Shown here piece by piece: positions 9,102 through 21,000 of a DNA stretch of 34,112 nucleotides (position 1 is the stretch's first letter; every line of letters begins with the position of its first letter). The stretch spans positions 1-34,112 of the forward strand of contig JACGCK010000358.1 in assembly GCA_014925825.1 (NCBI GenBank). The letters run 5' to 3'. The notes beneath the pieces are model-generated. The model was not told the DNA's origin, did no database searches, and saw nothing but the letters and a program-made list of their open reading frames with translations. The DNA comes from Pholiota molesta. Its lineage: Eukaryota; Basidiomycota; Agaricomycetes; Agaricales; Strophariaceae. The position numbers and the translations under genes are program-made.

Positions 9102-9866
9102 CTAGTCATCATCTGCAATCCTAGACCGTTTCGTTGGTCTCCTGGAGGATGCGCTTGCTGCGCTAACCAGTTCTTCGTCGCTGTCGCCTGTGCTTCTGTG
9201 GCTAGCAGTAGCGCGTCTTTTACGTTGGTAATCACGGTCCTTCGCTCGCTTTGACTGTAATGTTAGCTCTTGAGTGCGCGTCGCAGGAGGAACAGCAATG
9301 GTGGTTAGAGGCGCAGGGGTTGATTGTTTAACGTATTCGTCGTTGGTGGCTGTCGATTCCTCTCCCTCTCCCATCAATTCGAGTGACTTCGCGAGAGGCT
9401 ATTCATAAGCAAGAGGCACAAGAACAAGCTGCGGTGGGATCACCTTCTGGTACGTTAAACTGCTGTTGGAAAAAATACGGTCGTGATCATGAACTTCGTA
9501 TCTCCTTCGTCCGGAGCTTTGATTCTTGAGATAGTTTTCGAAGCCTTGGATGATGTTGCCACCGCTGTGGGCAGCCGTTTCGGTCAGATAAGAGGCCTCG
9601 AGGTTGTAAATTTGAACTTCGATTTGGGCCTGCACGATGAGTATCAGTCAGAGGCCCAGAATGTCAACATGCACCGCACCCACCAGCTGCTTGTCTATAG
9701 CGCGCTTCTTCGGCAGAGCCTGCATGAGCTCCTTCTTGAGGGTTTCGTATCTGGACCTGTCATCTGGAGCAGGAAGGGGACCCTGCTCGGCCATGGGGGA
9801 GTGGGACGGGAATGGTGGGCGCGAGCGGTTGGCGGCTGTGAGCTTCTTGACGCCTTTAAGCTTCAT
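9102..9866 (-). CDS. EAF6: Chromatin modification-related protein Eaf6
   Basis: Eaf6 is a small subunit shared by the NuA4 (H4/H2A) and NuA3-type (H3) histone acetyltransferase complexes in the nucleus. Exons: 9866-9684, 9629-9444 and 9398-9102 (666 nt, 221 aa). Introns are 54 and 45 nt, GT-AG. The conserved NuA4/Eaf6 segment is clear: RYETLKKELMQALPKKRAID, then AQIEVQIYNLEASYLTETA, GGNIIQGFENYLKN and YEVHDHDRIFSNSSLTYQK. The rest is a Ser/Thr-rich tail with basic nuclear-localisation-like clusters (DYQRKRRA, RRPTKRSR). An inner ATG at 9794 (MAEQGPLPAPDDRSRYE) would give 197 aa and may be the true start, since the first 24 residues are basic and not family-like. The 5' end faces RPT5. Confidence 0.93.
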
Positions 9867-9993
9867 CTCAGGGTCGTGACTGCTGGTTTTGGAGCGGAAT
9901 CAAGGGCCACGTTGCGCTTATTTGGTCCAGAAGGTCATCACCTGGGACGCGTGTCCCCGTACGCGTCAGACTATATCCTTAACTGCCTCCTCA
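9867..9993. promoter_or_regulatory. Bidirectional promoter of EAF6 and RPT5
   Basis: 127 bp separate the divergent ATGs at 9866 and 9994 (199 bp if EAF6 starts at 9794). No TATA box is obvious. Confidence 0.65.
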
Positions 9994-11648
9994 ATGTCCT
10001 CCGCACCCCCGCCCAGCAATTCCCCGCCCAATCCCGAGAAGAAGCCAGAGACAGCCTCCCAAGATGCCACGGCCCCAACAGAGGCAGCGGCGGCCATGGA
10101 TGTAACCCCGGACGTCCCACCCGAGGAGACATGGGACGACATCCCGGAGGACATCCTCAATCTAACCACCGACGAAATTCTTACAAGAGCACGGCTTATC
10201 GACAATGACCTCAAGGCGAGTCTTTCTCCCCAACTACTCGATGCAAACCCTCAATAATCATCCGATTTTAGGTAATGCGGTCGGAGACCCTGCGGCTACA
10301 ACACGAACAGAGCGTCATGAAAGAGAAGATTCGGGACAACGGCGAGAAGATCAAACAGAATAAAGTCCTGCCATATCTTGTGGGGAATGTCGTCGAGGTA
10401 AGAGCACAGCGGTTTGCTCACTCGCAATTGGATTACTAATACCTTCAAGATCTTGGATGTCGATCCCGAAGTCGAAGAGGATGGCGCAAATCAGGATCTC
10501 GACTCAATGCGCAAAGGCAAATGCGCTGTTATCAAAACTTCAACCCGCCAAACTGTCTTCCTGCCCTTGATTGGTCTGGTCCCTGCGGAGAACCTTGAGC
10601 CCGGTGACCTCATCGGTGTTAACAAGGATTCCTACCTCGTTCTCGATACCCTACCGGCCGAATTCGACTCCCGTGTAAAGGCCATGGAGGTCGATGAAAG
10701 GCCCACAGAAACCTATACAGATATCGGTGGCCTGGAGAAGCAGATCGAGGAGCTGGTCGAGGCTATCGTACTTCCGATGGAGCAAGCTGACAAGTTCAAG
10801 ACACTTGGTATCAAGCCACCGAAGGGATGCTTGATGTATGGACCTCCAGGTAAGCATACTATTTTTGCTATGATCTCATGCACTACTTAACTTGATTTCC
10901 TGGCAGGTACTGGAAAGACGCTCCTCGCCCGTGCATGTGCTGCTTCGACGAAAGCTTGCTACCTGAAACTAGCTGGTCCTTCTCTGGTGCAGATGTTTAT
11001 TGGTGACGGTGCTAAACTTGTTCGAGATGCGTTTGCCCTGGCCAAGGAGAAAGCGCCTGCTATCATCTTCATCGACGAACTAGATGCCATTGGTACAAAA
11101 CGGTTTGATTCCGACAAGAGTGGTGACCGTGAAGTGCAAAGAACGATGCTTGAGCTCCTGAACCAACTGGATGGGTTTGGGAGTGACGATCGGATCAAGG
11201 TTTGTTCTGGACTTAATAAATCATACTGCGATTGACGCTTGATTTCGATATATTCAGGTCATAGCTGCGACTAACCGAATTGATATCCTCGATCCTGCTC
11301 TGCTGCGTTCTGGTCGTCTGGATCGGAAAATCGAATTCCCCTTGCCGAACGAAACAGCGCGGGCTCGCATTCTTCAAATCCACTCTCGCAAGATGCAAAC
11401 GTCGAATGATGTCAACTATGAGGAGTTGGCCAGGAGTACGGATGAGTTCAACGGTGCGCAGTTGAAGGCTGTGTGTGTAGAAGCGGGTATGATTGCTCTC
11501 AGGGAGGGAGCCACTCGACTAACACATGAGCACTTCTTGAGCGGTATTTCTGAAGGTAATCGGTTTTACTTTTATCTGTTCAACAGTCCTAACTCCATTT
11601 TTATCAGTACAAAGCAAGAAGAAGAACAACCTCATGTATTTTGCCTAG
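9994..11648 (+). CDS. RPT5: 26S proteasome regulatory ATPase Rpt5
   Basis: Rpt5 (PSMC3/S6a) is one of six AAA+ ATPases of the 19S base that unfold ubiquitinated proteins and open the 20S gate. Exons: 9994-10215, 10272-10397, 10450-10849, 10907-11199, 11258-11555 and 11608-11648 (1380 nt, 459 aa). The sequence runs as an acidic N-terminus, a coiled coil ([17 protein letters not shown]), an OB domain (GNVVEILDV to [10 protein letters not shown]), and an AAA domain with Walker A GPPGTGKT, Walker [15 protein letters not shown] and the second region of homology ([20 protein letters not shown]). The C-terminus is NNLMYFA, where Rpt5 normally has a HbYX motif (FYA or YYA). Intron 1 is GC-AG; the other four are GT-AG. 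It is divergent from EAF6. Confidence 0.97.
10216..10271 (+). other. RPT5: GC-AG intron 1 of RPT5
   Basis: The donor reads AAG|GCGAGT and the acceptor TTTTAG|GTAATG, 56 nt. Splicing here joins LIDNDLK to VMRSETLRL, as the family requires. The next GT (AGGCGA|GTCTTT) would lead to a stop frame, and no GT upstream works. Confidence 0.85.
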
Positions 11649-12214
11649 ATTTTCTTGCTCGGTTAGCGTACTGCTTTTGTCATGTCTTCATGTTTATTAT
11701 CGCAGTTTTATGAGATTATGGCTCGACATTGAACATGTGAAGCGCGATGACCTCGAGACCGATGCCAATGGGGTTGCAGTAAATACACAATGGCGCACGA
11801 GATACCTGATGCGGCTAAAGAGCAGATATATTCTTGGCGCGGACGCAGTGTAGAAAAGAACATTGGGGTGTGCGTGGGAGGGGTATGTAAGGCGGAGAGA
11901 GCTAATCGGAGGGAGGCTGATGGGAGAAGAGAACAGGGACAATCGTGATTGGACGAGCCGCGACACGCGATCGTGCTGGGTATGGTGCATCTTTGCCTCT
12001 GACAGCCACCTGGGCGATGCATGAGATCGTCGGGCCACGGAGAAGCAGGCAGAGAAAGTACATGAACAGTCCCTCTAAGCCCCCTCCTCTCCCCCACACA
12101 CCATGCCTCTCCCCCAGCCCCGTCTCTGACCCCTCCTCGCGGATGACCCATTAGCCTTCCGCCGTTGTACGTCTTCACAGCTTCTTGTCCCGACACTCCC
12201 GCCATCAGCCCAAT
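11649..12214. other. Intergenic region RPT5 to F-box gene
   Basis: Holds the 3' UTR of RPT5 and the promoter and 5' UTR of the next gene. Open frames on both strands (for example 11708-12205 minus) show no domain or family resemblance. Pyrimidine-rich bases around 12080-12135 are compatible with a fungal core promoter. Confidence 0.6.
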
Positions 12215-13921
12215 ATGCTATGTCCAAACTTACTTCAGGGTGCATTGTCACCTCCGCGCTCTTCTTGCCGCGAAGAACTCCCAATGCACCCCTCGCGTCG
12301 TCCGACCAACATCCATTCATTGCCCGTCGAACTCCTCTCCTGGATCTTTGTTCTCGGCTCTGCCTTTGACTATCCCTACGCCGATTCGCCCTTCTTGCTC
12401 AAGCCGGACCAGGCGTTCATCCCGCTTCCCTCTCATAATTTTCAGGTCGTTGCTCACGTCTGCAAGCTTTGGCGTATTGTTGCCCTGCGGACGCAACCAT
12501 TGTGGACCACCATTCGTATTAGAGAAAAGGTACACTTACCTCGTGCTATTGAATACCTTGGGCGCTGTTCTACATCTACCTATCTATTCGACATACTCAT
12601 CGACACAGTTTCACTTGACGACCACATTCCAGGAATAACTCTCTACAAGGATGAGCTTACAGCTATTTTCGAAGCCATCATTCCCTTCGTCCATCGTTGG
12701 AGGACGTTTCACCTCAAGATCTGCGACAATGATTGTAAAGCCATTGCAAGGAAATATCTCGCTAGCTGCGGATCCGGTCCAAAGCTCGAAACGCTGCAAC
12801 TTTACCATTTCGAAGACTATCGTACTACCCACAGGCTCTATTTGGCGACACACAAACCGCCAGTGGCCATCTTCGACAATAATCTTCCATGTCTGAAGAA
12901 CGTGTCTTTAATTGGGGTCAATCTACCTTGGGACAAGAGCGTATATCTCACCAACTTGGAGCATCTAGAATTGGCCCTACACCTCGACAATGTGCGTCCT
13001 CCGTATCGTTGGTGGGATCGCATGTTACGGACAAGTCCAGACCTGAAGAGCCTGAATTTGTATTATTCGGGCCCCGAGCAGTCGAAAGGCTCCCCAGCGC
13101 TGGAATGGTTTAGCACTGACTACAAAATTAAGCTGCCAAAGCTCAAAGAGCTCAGCTTCACCGATCTCGATCCAGATTACTTGTGCAGCCTGCTCGAGCG
13201 GCTCCAATTGCCAAGTTTGAAAATGCTCACGTTGGACTTACGAGAGCAGGACTTTACTCCTTTCATTGACTTCTTAACCACGCCTCCCAACCACCCGCAT
13301 CCCGCTTCAGCCTCCGCGACATTTGCGCCTCTCACGCGACACTCCCCTCCTGAGCTTCCGATCCACTACCTCGGCAGATTGGAGGTTCTGGTTATCCGTG
13401 GGCTGGACTGCAGCCTCCGGAGTTGGGCCGCCTTATTGCGGGCAACCTATAATTTGCGCGTCTTGGAAGTCGCGTTCGCGAAAACGTCCCCCAATTTTTG
13501 GAAAGTGTTTACCCACGAAGGCGAAGCCCTCATCTCTCCCAGTGGCAATGACGCCAATCAGAACATTTCCGCCAACGGTCGCCGGACTCCCGCACTGTTA
13601 CCTCGCCTCGAGGTGTTTAAATTGAGTGGGGTCTCTGGGAAGGACGTTGTTTCGGCTCTCTATTTCCGACATCGTTGTCTCTGGCAATCTATCCGGCCAT
13701 CAGAAACATGGACTGTGCGATGGAGCGAACGCAGACGGTGTAAGGACCTTGAGCTGGATGCCTTGGTGCATAAAGGATACTGGACACCGAGAGGTGAGAG
13801 CTCGGCAGTCAAGGTCTTGATTAAGACCTTCGAAGATGTTGAAGAGGATGTCGAGGAGGCTGACGACGAAACTCCGAGCACCAGCGACGAGGATGACGAT
13901 GAAGACGAGGAAGATGCATAA
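12215..13921 (+). CDS. F-box-like protein with LRR-like body and acidic tail
   Basis: Probable substrate adaptor of an SCF (Skp1-cullin-F-box) ubiquitin ligase, judged from architecture only. The frame is uninterrupted (568 aa from the ATG at 12215). A later ATG at 12284 (MHPSRRPTNIHSLPVELL) is also possible; the frame stays open upstream of 12215, but there is no earlier ATG close by. The F-box-like segment is IHSLPVELLSWIFVL, followed after a loop by FQVVAHVCKLWRIVALRTQP and LWTTI, the pattern common in mushroom F-box families. The middle has leucine-rich repeat-like strands (LPCLKNVSLIGVNLP, LPKLKELSFTDLD, LPSLKMLTLDL, LGRLEVLVIRGLD). The last 35 residues are very acidic (EDVEEDVEEADDE, then DEDDDEDEEDA). 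Basidiomycetes carry large, fast-evolving families of such genes, so the target is unknown. Confidence 0.82.
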   Translation: MLCPNLLQGALSPPRSSCREELPMHPSRRPTNIHSLPVELLSWIFVLGSAFDYPYADSPFLLKPDQAFIPLPSHNFQVVAHVCKLWRIVALRTQPLWTTIRIREKVHLPRAIEYLGRCSTSTYLFDILIDTVSLDDHIPGITLYKDELTAIFEAIIPFVHRWRTFHLKICDNDCKAIARKYLASCGSGPKLETLQLYHFEDYRTTHRLYLATHKPPVAIFDNNLPCLKNVSLIGVNLPWDKSVYLTNLEHLELALHLDNVRPPYRWWDRMLRTSPDLKSLNLYYSGPEQSKGSPALEWFSTDYKIKLPKLKELSFTDLDPDYLCSLLERLQLPSLKMLTLDLREQDFTPFIDFLTTPPNHPHPASASATFAPLTRHSPPELPIHYLGRLEVLVIRGLDCSLRSWAALLRATYNLRVLEVAFAKTSPNFWKVFTHEGEALISPSGNDANQNISANGRRTPALLPRLEVFKLSGVSGKDVVSALYFRHRCLWQSIRPSETWTVRWSERRRCKDLELDALVHKGYWTPRGESSAVKVLIKTFEDVEEDVEEADDETPSTSDEDDDEDEEDA

Positions 13922-15090
13922 GGCCTTAGAATCGCTCTGTGCCTTTTCTGTGGCAATACGGCTGCATGCATTGTAACACCTCTGATGCTATTTGGCGCCA
14001 ATGTTAAGCGCCTGTGCCGGCGCTGCTTGCTTTCTACTCTGGATGGCCTCATTCAAGCTCGAAGGACAGGTGTCCTTCGTTGACAGGGTGGCGTCGAGTA
14101 TTTGGGGGTTGCTTGCCAGTTTTTTGGATGTACCGTCGGTCGGTAGTTCTTGGGTGATTTCAGGCGGGATCACATGTACGATAATCTTTTTTGAGACCCG
14201 AACCCGCGGCGGTTGGATACATAGTAAGGAAGGACTTTGCAGAGCTGTATATAGTTTTTCTATGGCCGCTACTGTATACACTTTATATCTTTGTTCGTGA
14301 TATTACTACTCAACCCGATACAATTATTTTTAAGTCCGAATTGACCGCTCAAGAATTGATCATGAGTGAATGTGGGTCCAGAGTAAGAATCAAGTTGGTG
14401 TCGGTGTGTAGAGTATATGCCTATCGGCATGGACCCTCTCAGTTAAAACTTTGTCTGACTCTTTGAGATATATATAGTAAAGGCACGCGATGGAGGCAGG
14501 ATTATGTGGCGCAGATGGTTGTTGTGCAGGTTGACCTCAGGTAGATTGTCGTCACTCGTCAACATCGAGCTGGGCGAAGTCGACCCCTATGGGACCAAAG
14601 TACTCTCGACAAAGCAGTGGTCCGCAATTGACGCGCGCTTAAATTGCACAATGCAGCAGAGCACATCCTCAGCAGTATTCAATGTTAGATTTGGCCAAAA
14701 AATCTTTTAATATTAAACAAGCGTTTATATTATATTATTAATGAAAAAAAAATGGTGGTAAACGTACATCCGAGTCGAACACATTGGAGACCAAAGGTTG
14801 TCAGTGGGCGCTTCCTGAAGGACCGGCCCGGCGTCAGATATGATTGTCACACGACGTGACGGCTGCAAAAGTTTTGGTAGGGCCAACTTGATTAGCGGCG
14901 CTCACCTGCGCTTCCATCTACTTACAAGTTTTGGTCGACTTTGCACACGCTTCGACTTATAGATACCGGTCGACCAACGGTAAGATATGCCATCTCGTTT
15001 TATTACCTGACTTATCATTCGATATAGAACACCCAAAAGTTATCTCTACAATCTAATGAAGTGCTAGTTCTTTTGACCTTCAAATTCAAC
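13922..15090. other. Gene-free stretch before MDN1
   Basis: The left part is the F-box gene's 3' UTR and the right end the MDN1 promoter. Two opposite-strand frames overlap at 13988-14300 and neither looks like a known protein. AT-rich bases around 14700-14750 include an A run. I see no tRNA or other RNA gene that folds properly. Confidence 0.6.
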
Positions 15091-18000
15091 ATGACTTTCG
15101 CCAGTGCTATTCATGACCCACTTGCGATCAACATCCGCCGTCAAACCAGACAACTTTTGTCGTACATCCCTACCGGTACACAGTACCATGAAGCGCTGAA
15201 TAACGCCTCAACAAACCAAGAACTACTGACGACGCTTTCTGGCCTATTGGCCGTACCCCAATTCACCCAACTCATTGCAACATTATTTCGGCCAATATTG
15301 TTGGATTTATGTGCGAGATGGATAGAGAGCGGACAAGATGTAGAGGAACATCTGATTGCCTTGTGCTATCTATTGGAAGTTCATGAAGAACTCTTCCCGT
15401 ACGTTGTCGTTTCATCTTTGCCGGTATGAAAATTTATATTCGAAAAAATTCTTTTTCAGTATCCTCAACAAAATGCTACTGAACCACTATCAAAACGGTC
15501 CTCTTGCCTTTATCGATGGAACACTTTCTCCTTTATCCATTGACGTTACACGACTTCAACGACTCCTTCTTGCATACTATCGTGTTTTGCAAAGTAATCG
15601 CCAATTACCGCACCACCTACTATGGTCACTAGAACCTTTGTCAAAGCTTATATGGACACCCTATCTTGATAACGGCGCCAGACTTCTTGCTATTCGGTGT
15701 TACTCTTTGCAGAGTGGGATGGGAGAAGAAGAGAGATGCAAATTAGAGCGCGAGACCCTAGGCGAGCCTTGCGGAGTTGACTGTCAACTCAATTACGGAC
15801 GCGATATCACTGGAGCAGAGAAAGAAGTAGACGGGTGGATCATGCCCGTTGTAGAATTAAAGAGAGTGCAAGAGGAACGGAACAGGATCATCACCGAGAA
15901 GGTGGATTATTTCTCAGATGACGACTCTGAAAATACGGTTCCATTGGAGGAGAGCGACCTGAGGTCCGTCCGTTTCCAATCTTCTTTCATATATTAGCTA
16001 AAGGTATCACAGTCCTCTCATCGCCAACGTACATGGTGTCTTGCTTTTACGCTCTTCCTCCTCGTCGTCGGTCGATTCATCTTTCATCTCTCTGCCATCT
16101 TCAATCGACGCCCTCCGACAACTCGCTTGAGCATATCGTGTCGCCTCCCAACTCTCCTCACATCTGCCCCATCTGCAGGGAAAGCACTGCTTCTTTCCCA
16201 TCTTTCCTGCCTTCTCCACCCCGAAAATAAAAATCAAATCGTCACAATTCACCTTGCAGACACCTCACTTGATCCACGAGGGCTTTTGGGTTCCTATGTT
16301 TCCTCTACTGTCCGCCCAGGATGTTTTGAATGGAAAGAAGGGGTTCTCGTACGTTCGATGCGCGAAGGGAGATGGATCGTCTTCGAAGATATTGATCGTG
16401 GAAGCAACGAAGTCCTCGGCGTCATCAAGCCTCTCGTAGAATCAATGTGTCTTGGGAAGTGGATAGGCGGTCGTGCACAACTCAACGTTCCTAGTCGTGG
16501 AACAGTCATCGCACAGGAAAATTTTATGCTGTTTGCGACACGATCGGTCCCTCTTCCTCGCACGGGCACTTTCCATGCACCTGCATTTTTTGGAGCCCAC
16601 AAGTTTTCAGAAGTCATTGTCAACTCTCCATCCCTCGGAGAGCTACGGACGATTGTCGCTGTAAAATTTCCTCGTTTGTCCGGGAGTGCTGGACAAGCAG
16701 CGGTCGATCTATGGGAGTCGGTGCTGAAGTTCGGTTCGCAGAGTTCTGGCAGGGATATCGGCATACGGGAACTGCTAAAATTTTGCCAAAGGATCGATAA
16801 ACTCCTCCCTTCATCATACCAACCTATGAACGTGGATTTGGAAGGTACTTCTTCCCAAACGTTCGCGGATATTTTCCCAAATCCATCTGTGAGGGAAGAT
16901 ATCTACCTCGAGGCTCGCGACGTCTTTTTTGGTACTGGAGCTATGACGACGTCAAGTCGGGTACACTCCAAGGCTGTTGCTCAACTTATTGGCGACAAGT
17001 TGGGCCTTGATTCCGACAGGCAGCAGTGGGTTTTAGAGAGCAAAATGCCAGAGGTCGATACGGAGAAAGACGCCAATGGGCGGACAGTGGCTTTACGCTT
17101 AGGGCGAACCAGGATTTCTGCTCGCTCATCCAATAACGATTTCACAGCTGCTCCAGCTCGCCCGTTCGCGATGCACAAGCCCGCCGTGTTACTTCTTTCC
17201 CGAATTGTGAATGCTGTCGCCCATGGGGAACCAGTGTTGCTGACAGGCGAAACTGGAACGGGAAAAACCAGCGTTATTTCCCACCTTGCAGGGCTCTTGA
17301 ATCGACCTCTCATTTCTTTGAATCTCTCCCATCAGACGGAATCCTCGATCTTATCGGTGGCCTCAAGCCTATTGATACCCGTATACCTGGATCAGCCCTG
17401 CAAGAAAAATTCCTCGCATTGTTTGGTGCCACCTTCAGTCGGCGTAAAAATGAAAAATTCGAGGCAGAAATTCGGAAATCTGTCAATGAATGTAAATGGA
17501 AACGAGCCGTTGGATTATGGAAAGAAAGCGTTCGACTGGCCATGGAGAGAATTCAGGCGAGACAAGTGGAAGAAGAGAGGTACATAAGTTACTCCCATAG
17601 TTTTGTCGGCATCCTGATGTTGGTTGTATCTAGGTCTATGCGGCCTGAGGTGCTCGACGATGGAATTCCTAGAAAACGACGCAAAACGGACCGAACAGAA
17701 TCCAAAATATCTGAATATGAGTGGTCAACGTTCCTTGCGGAGGTTGAAGATTTCGAAATCCAGCATGTGCATGGAAAGGGCAAGTTTGCCTTTGGATTTG
17801 TGGAAGGACCTTTAATTAAGGCACTTCGATCTGGAGCCTGGTATGTGCTTTGAAAATCGTATATGATATTTCCTCTAATGCATCTTCTCTTCAAGGGTTC
17901 TATTGGATGAGGTCAACCTTGCTAGCCCGGAAACTCTGGAGTCCCTGGCTGTTCTATTGCATAGTCCGACTGCATCTATCACGCTGACTGAGCATGGATC

Positions 18001-21000
18001 TTTGGAACCCATTCCTCGACATCCCGACTTCCGCCTCTTTGCGTGTATGAACCCGGCAACCGACGTTGGCAAAAAGGACCTCCCTCCTCCCATACGATCT
18101 CGATTTACTGAAATTGACGTTCCTCCCCCTGACGCGGATAAAGAAACCTTACTCAGTATCATCTCCCAATATATCGCACACATCGCGGTCGGCGATAAGC
18201 GAATCATTATGGATGTAGCAGAATTCTATTCTGCAGTCAAGGAAGTGGCCGCAAGTCGACAAATCGCAGATGGAGCAAACCACAGACCTCACTTCAGCAT
18301 GCGAACTCTGGTCCGTGCACTCACATTTGCTGCGGATACCGCCAGTGCATATAGTTTACGACGATCCGTATGGGAAGGTTGTCTCATGGCGTTCACCATG
18401 GTTCTAGATTCGACAAGCGCAGACGTTGTGACTGGTCTTGCGCGCAAACATCTATTATCTGGCGTACGCAATCCTCGATCCTTGCTGACGAAAGATCCTT
18501 CACCGCCTGTTCACGGAGGACATGTCAAATTTGGCCCTTTCTATCTCGAGCAAGGCCCTCTTGATGACTGCGTAGCCGAAGATTATATTATGACGCCATC
18601 TGTTGAGCAGAAACTTATCGATTTAGCTCGCATCATCTTGACCCGCAGATTCCCAGTTTTAATTGAAGGACCGACATCTAGTGGCAAGACGAGTTCGATC
18701 GAATACCTCGCAAAGCGCACAGGGCATCGTTTTGTGCGCATCAACAACCACGAACATACGGATATTCAAGAATATTTGGGTTCATATGTATCCGACCCCT
18801 TGACAGGAAAACTCGTATTCAAAGACGGTTTATTGGTCCAAGCTTTGCGTTTCGGACACTGGATTGTGTTGGATGAATTGAATTTGGCCCCAACCGATGT
18901 CTTGGAAGCTCTTAATCGTTTACTTGACGACAATCGCGAATTGGTGATTCCTGAAACTCAAGAAGTTGTTCGCCCTCATCCCCATTTCATGTTGTTCGCG
19001 ACACAGAATCCTCCTGGGTTATATGCTGGAAGAAAGGTTTTGTCTCGTGCTTTCCGAAACAGATTCTTGGAAGTTCACTTTGAAGATGTTCCGCAAGCCG
19101 AATTGGAGACGATCCTTTGTCAGCGGTGTCAAATCGCGCCTTCTTATGGAAAGAAAATTGTGGCCGTTTTCCGTGAACTTCAAAAACGCAGGCAAACGGG
19201 TCGTGTCTTTGAAAGCAAACAAGGATTTGCGACGTTGCGCGATCTTTTTCGATGGGCTGGACGTGATGCAATTGGGTATCAAGAACTTGCGGACAATGGC
19301 TACATGCTGCTAGCAGAGCGTACACGTCGGGAAGAAGATAGGTTGGTCGTCAAAGAGGTCATCGAATCAGTCATGGGCGTCAGGATAGACGAAGATGCCA
19401 TGTATGACCTTCAGCGCCCTGATCTTGACATCCCCTCATTCCTCGGGCGTCCTATCCCTACTACCTCTACAACCGTATGGACCAAAGCCATGCGACGGCT
19501 ATATACCCTAGTCTGTCGAGGTTTGAAATTCAACGAGCCCATCCTCTTAGTGGGCGAAACGGGCTCTGGTAAAACCTCGGTCTGTCAAGTATTTGCAGAA
19601 TCATTATCGCAGCGTTTACTCGCCCTCAACTGCCATCAAAACACTGAAACGGCTGATATCATCGGTGGACTTCGTCCCGTTAGAAACCGAAGCGCTATCC
19701 AGGCTGAAATTATAAAAGAGGCGTCTTTGACCTTGCAAAAAATAGGTTTCGAAGGAAACACGCTACCAACGATTGAAGCGATGGATTCCTTGCTATCTTC
19801 GGTATTGAAAACCCACCCCCACATCGATGCAGATACTCGTGTTCAACTAGAAGATATCCGATCCCGAATGCTGCGATTGCATTCTATCTTCGAATGGCAC
19901 GACGGCCCTCTAATTGAAGCGATGAATAATGGGGACGTCTTTCTACTGGATGAAATTTCTCTTGCCGATGATTCTGTTCTTGAACGCCTTAACAGTGTCC
20001 TTGAGCCTGGACGATCGATCGTTCTCGCAGAACGAGGGGAACAGACTCCGAACAACCTGCCATCCGTGCTTCAGAAGAGTTTAAACTGATTGCGACGATG
20101 AATCCTGGAGGTGACTATGGAAAGAAAGAACTATCTCCGGCGCTCCGCAACAGATTTACGGAAATCTGGGTTCCTCCAATGGAAGACCGTAAAGACCTGG
20201 AACTGATTGTCGATAGTCTTTGGCGTGAGAAATCTCTTCGACCTTATACTTCACCTCTCCTGGATTTCGTCGAGTGGCTATGCGTCCAAGTGGGTGACCG
20301 ATCCTTAATGGGTCTACGAGACATACTGGTATGTAACACAGTACTTCGTATGTTGGTGGCACTGACTAATAATTTAATCCCAAGCATGGGTAACATTCAC
20401 TAATTCTGCCTACAAGCCTGAAGACTTGAATGGAATCCTTCCGAATGAATTATTTGTAAGTTTGACTATTGGCTGTTGTAGTTCTCTGTTGAATAAAAAT
20501 AACAGCATCATGCCGCCCATATGACTTACCTGGATGGTGTGAGCTCCCTCCCTCAGTTGGCAGGATATTCCCGAGACGCAATAGATCGGCTGAAAAAAGA
20601 CGCATCGGGCAAACTCCAAGAACTGGTACCATTGGCTGAACCCATGGGGTCCACAGTTCCTGTTTATGATGCAGCGACACATGTCCAACTTGGATCCTTC
20701 GCGATAGTTCGGGGGAACGGTGTATCATCTCGTCAACTATTCAATTTTGCCGCCCCGACAACTCTTGATAACGCCATGCGAGTTGTTAGAGCCTGTCAAG
20801 TCACCAAACCCATCTTGCTCGAGGGTAGTCCTGGTGTTGGGAAAACAAGTTTGATCACTGCTCTGGCTAACCTTTCTGGCCATGCGTTGTGCCGCATCAA
20901 CCTGTCTGATCAAACCGACTTGATTGATTTATTCGGTTCAGACTTACCGGTGGAAGGTGGAACTGCAGGAGAGTTCGCCTGGAAAGACGCCGAATTTCTC

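Noticed and set aside
12317..13207. Minus-strand and alternative-frame ORFs inside the F-box gene
   Set aside because: Shadows of one long, coherent plus-strand frame.
13988..14300. Overlapping open frames on both strands, one with hydrophobic stretches
   Set aside because: No family resemblance and mutually exclusive; best explained as F-box gene 3' UTR and spacer.
14750..14850. tRNA-like signal on the minus strand (GTGTTCGACTC, then ACCACCA and a T run)
   Set aside because: The T-stem has a mismatch, no A box is found at the right distance, and no cloverleaf could be drawn.
16064..16131. A 68-nt intron that would avoid the first MDN1 frameshift
   Set aside because: It would need a GAG acceptor and would delete the coding-like SFISLPSSIDALRQLA just before the AAA1 P-loop; a single missing base explains the data better.
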